Assembly (NCBI RefSeq): GCF_000708595.2
Contig: NZ_JARP01000005.1
Location: 124,001-188,000 of the forward strand
DNA length: 64,000 nucleotides
From: Flavobacterium sp. KJJ
GTDB taxonomy: Bacteria > Bacteroidota > Bacteroidia > Flavobacteriales > Flavobacteriaceae
Direction: 5' to 3'
Position numbers and translations under genes: made by a program. This document shows positions 63,078-64,000 of the stretch, one piece after another (position 1 is the first letter of the stretch; every line of letters begins with the position of its first letter). A model generated the notes under the pieces. It was not told the origin of the DNA. It saw nothing but the letters and a program-made list of their open reading frames with translations, and made no database searches.

Positions 63078-63396
63078 GAATTTACTAATTTTTAAATGAC
63101 AGTTCTATTCTTGAAGAGAATAAAACGTGTGCAAATTTACAACATAGAAAATGCCTTTTATAATGTATCGTTCACTTTTTTGACTAAATTCATAGTTTAA
63201 GCGGTCAAATTTTATAAAATGAGAAAAGGTTGCTATTAATTTCACGAATTAACACGAATTGAAATTTATATTACAGAGTAAAAATTAGTATAATTTGTGG
63301 CAAAAAAAACATTTATACATCTATAAAACAAATCAATTGCAATGATATATTTTTAGAAATTCAATTTGTATTTTTGAATTCTATAAAAACGCACAA
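63078..63396. other. 319-base divergent gap between cca and yaaA
   Basis: Minus-strand TAAATTTG (63139 down to 63132) and plus-strand TATTTTTG (63369-63376) are the likely -7 elements of cca and yaaA. Between them is a repeat remnant of the sort TTCACGAATTAACACGAATT followed by ATTTGTGGC and an A8 run (about 63240-63308), related to the hairpin stem at 38491-38537. No gene is seen. Confidence 0.5.
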
Positions 63397-64000
63397 ATGA
63401 AAATTGTTATATCTCCCGCGAAGTCTTTAAATTTTGAAAAAGAATTACCAACAACTCAATATACTGAACCTTCTTTTTTAAAAGAAGCGCGTCTTGTTCA
63501 TAAAGTTTTAAAACCTAAGAAACCGGGTGAATTGTCTGAATTAATGTCAATTTCAGACAAATTAGCTGATTTAAATTGGGATCGAAATCAAAAATGGAAA
63601 ACTCCTTTTTCAGCAGAAAATGCACGTCCGGCAGTTTATACTTTTGATGGAGATGTTTATACAGGATTAGATGCGTATTCAATTCCGTTAGAAAAATTAG
63701 ATGCGCTACAAAGCAAACTCAGAATTTTATCTGGACTTTACGGAGTTTTAAAACCATTAGATTTAATGCAGGCCTACCGTTTAGAAATGGGAACGAAATT
63801 GCCCGTTGGAGAATACAAAAATCTGCATGAGTTTTGGAAACCTATTGTGACAAAAGCTCTAAATAAAGAATTGAAAAAAGGAGAATTATTTGTGAATTTG
63901 GCTAGTAACGAATATTTTTCAGCTGTTGATGTAAAAGCATTAAAAGTTCCGATTATTACTCCAGATTTTAAAGACTATAAAGACGGAAAACTAAAAATGA
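63397..64000 (+). CDS. yaaA: peroxide stress protein YaaA (DUF328), 3' end outside window
   Basis: 201 codons are visible from the ATG at 63397. MKIVISPAKSLNFEKELP is the family start, followed by FDGDVYTGLDAYSI, RILSGLYGVLKPLDLMQAYRLEMGTKL and NLASNEYFSAVD. The E. coli member limits free iron and oxidative DNA damage, and the DNA-binding fold is of the peroxide-resistance type. About 50 residues are missing at the window edge. Confidence 0.95.
   Translation, partial: MKIVISPAKSLNFEKELPTTQYTEPSFLKEARLVHKVLKPKKPGELSELMSISDKLADLNWDRNQKWKTPFSAENARPAVYTFDGDVYTGLDAYSIPLEKLDALQSKLRILSGLYGVLKPLDLMQAYRLEMGTKLPVGEYKNLHEFWKPIVTKALNKELKKGELFVNLASNEYFSAVDVKALKVPIITPDFKDYKDGKLKM

Overview
The window comes from a low-GC member of the Bacteroidota, most likely Flavobacterium or a close relative. 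The evidence is SusC/SusD pairs, two secreted proteins with gliding-motility (CHU-type, T9SS type B) C-termini, many promoters of the flavobacterial form TAnnTTTG, tRNA genes without an encoded CCA, and a core gene set (bipA, rimO, proS, rpsT, cca, a heme A synthase) of Flavobacteriaceae type.

Bases 1-13.4k are a beta-mannan/galactomannan utilisation locus with two divergent arms. The minus arm encodes a GH26 mannanase lipoprotein, a GPH-type sugar symporter and a GH130 mannosylglucose phosphorylase cut by the window edge. The plus arm encodes an AraC-type regulator, SusC, SusD, an IPT/TIG surface glycan-binding lipoprotein, a GH27 alpha-galactosidase and a GH5 endo-glycanase. Together they describe surface cutting, TonB-dependent import, removal of galactose side chains, inner-membrane uptake and phosphorolysis of Man-Glc. 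The epimerase that would make Man-Glc from mannobiose is expected just left of base 1.

Bases 14-27.5k are mostly housekeeping: a porin, a rimO operon with a glycine-rich secreted protein and an amidase, a FadL-type protein with a Gly/Tyr-rich lipoprotein, proS, three tRNA-Glu genes, rpsT, a PAS histidine kinase with a receiver-only regulator, and bipA/typA. Bases 27.6-36.3k hold two large T9SS type B surface proteins and an ABC-2 exporter. Bases 36.4-46k are the least ordinary part: a protein with a kinase-like catalytic loop, a beta-propeller lipoprotein, a phosphoesterase/kinase-like/outer-membrane-barrel fusion, an orphan HD-PycTM (Pycsar-effector type) protein and a GAF protein.

Bases 46-54k carry an SDR/TetR pair with matching palindromic operators, a nucleoid-associated protein, a 23S-IVS-type four-helix-bundle gene placed between inverted repeats, an IS1096 TnpR-like protein, HPP and ClC membrane proteins, and a small cluster of VOC, Maa and DinB genes. 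Bases 54-60.5k hold a TonB-dependent receptor, a small secreted protein and a LytS/LytTR two-component system with an array of 2TM-domain paralogues. The right end has the heme A synthase, the CCA-adding enzyme and a truncated yaaA.

The most striking feature outside genes is a dispersed family of octamer arrays (CTTAGNNN or CAAAGNNN, strict 8-base period). Most occur as inverted pairs in intergenic gaps, one pair encloses the four-helix-bundle gene, and another encloses a copy of a separate palindromic element (core TGTCATTTCG).
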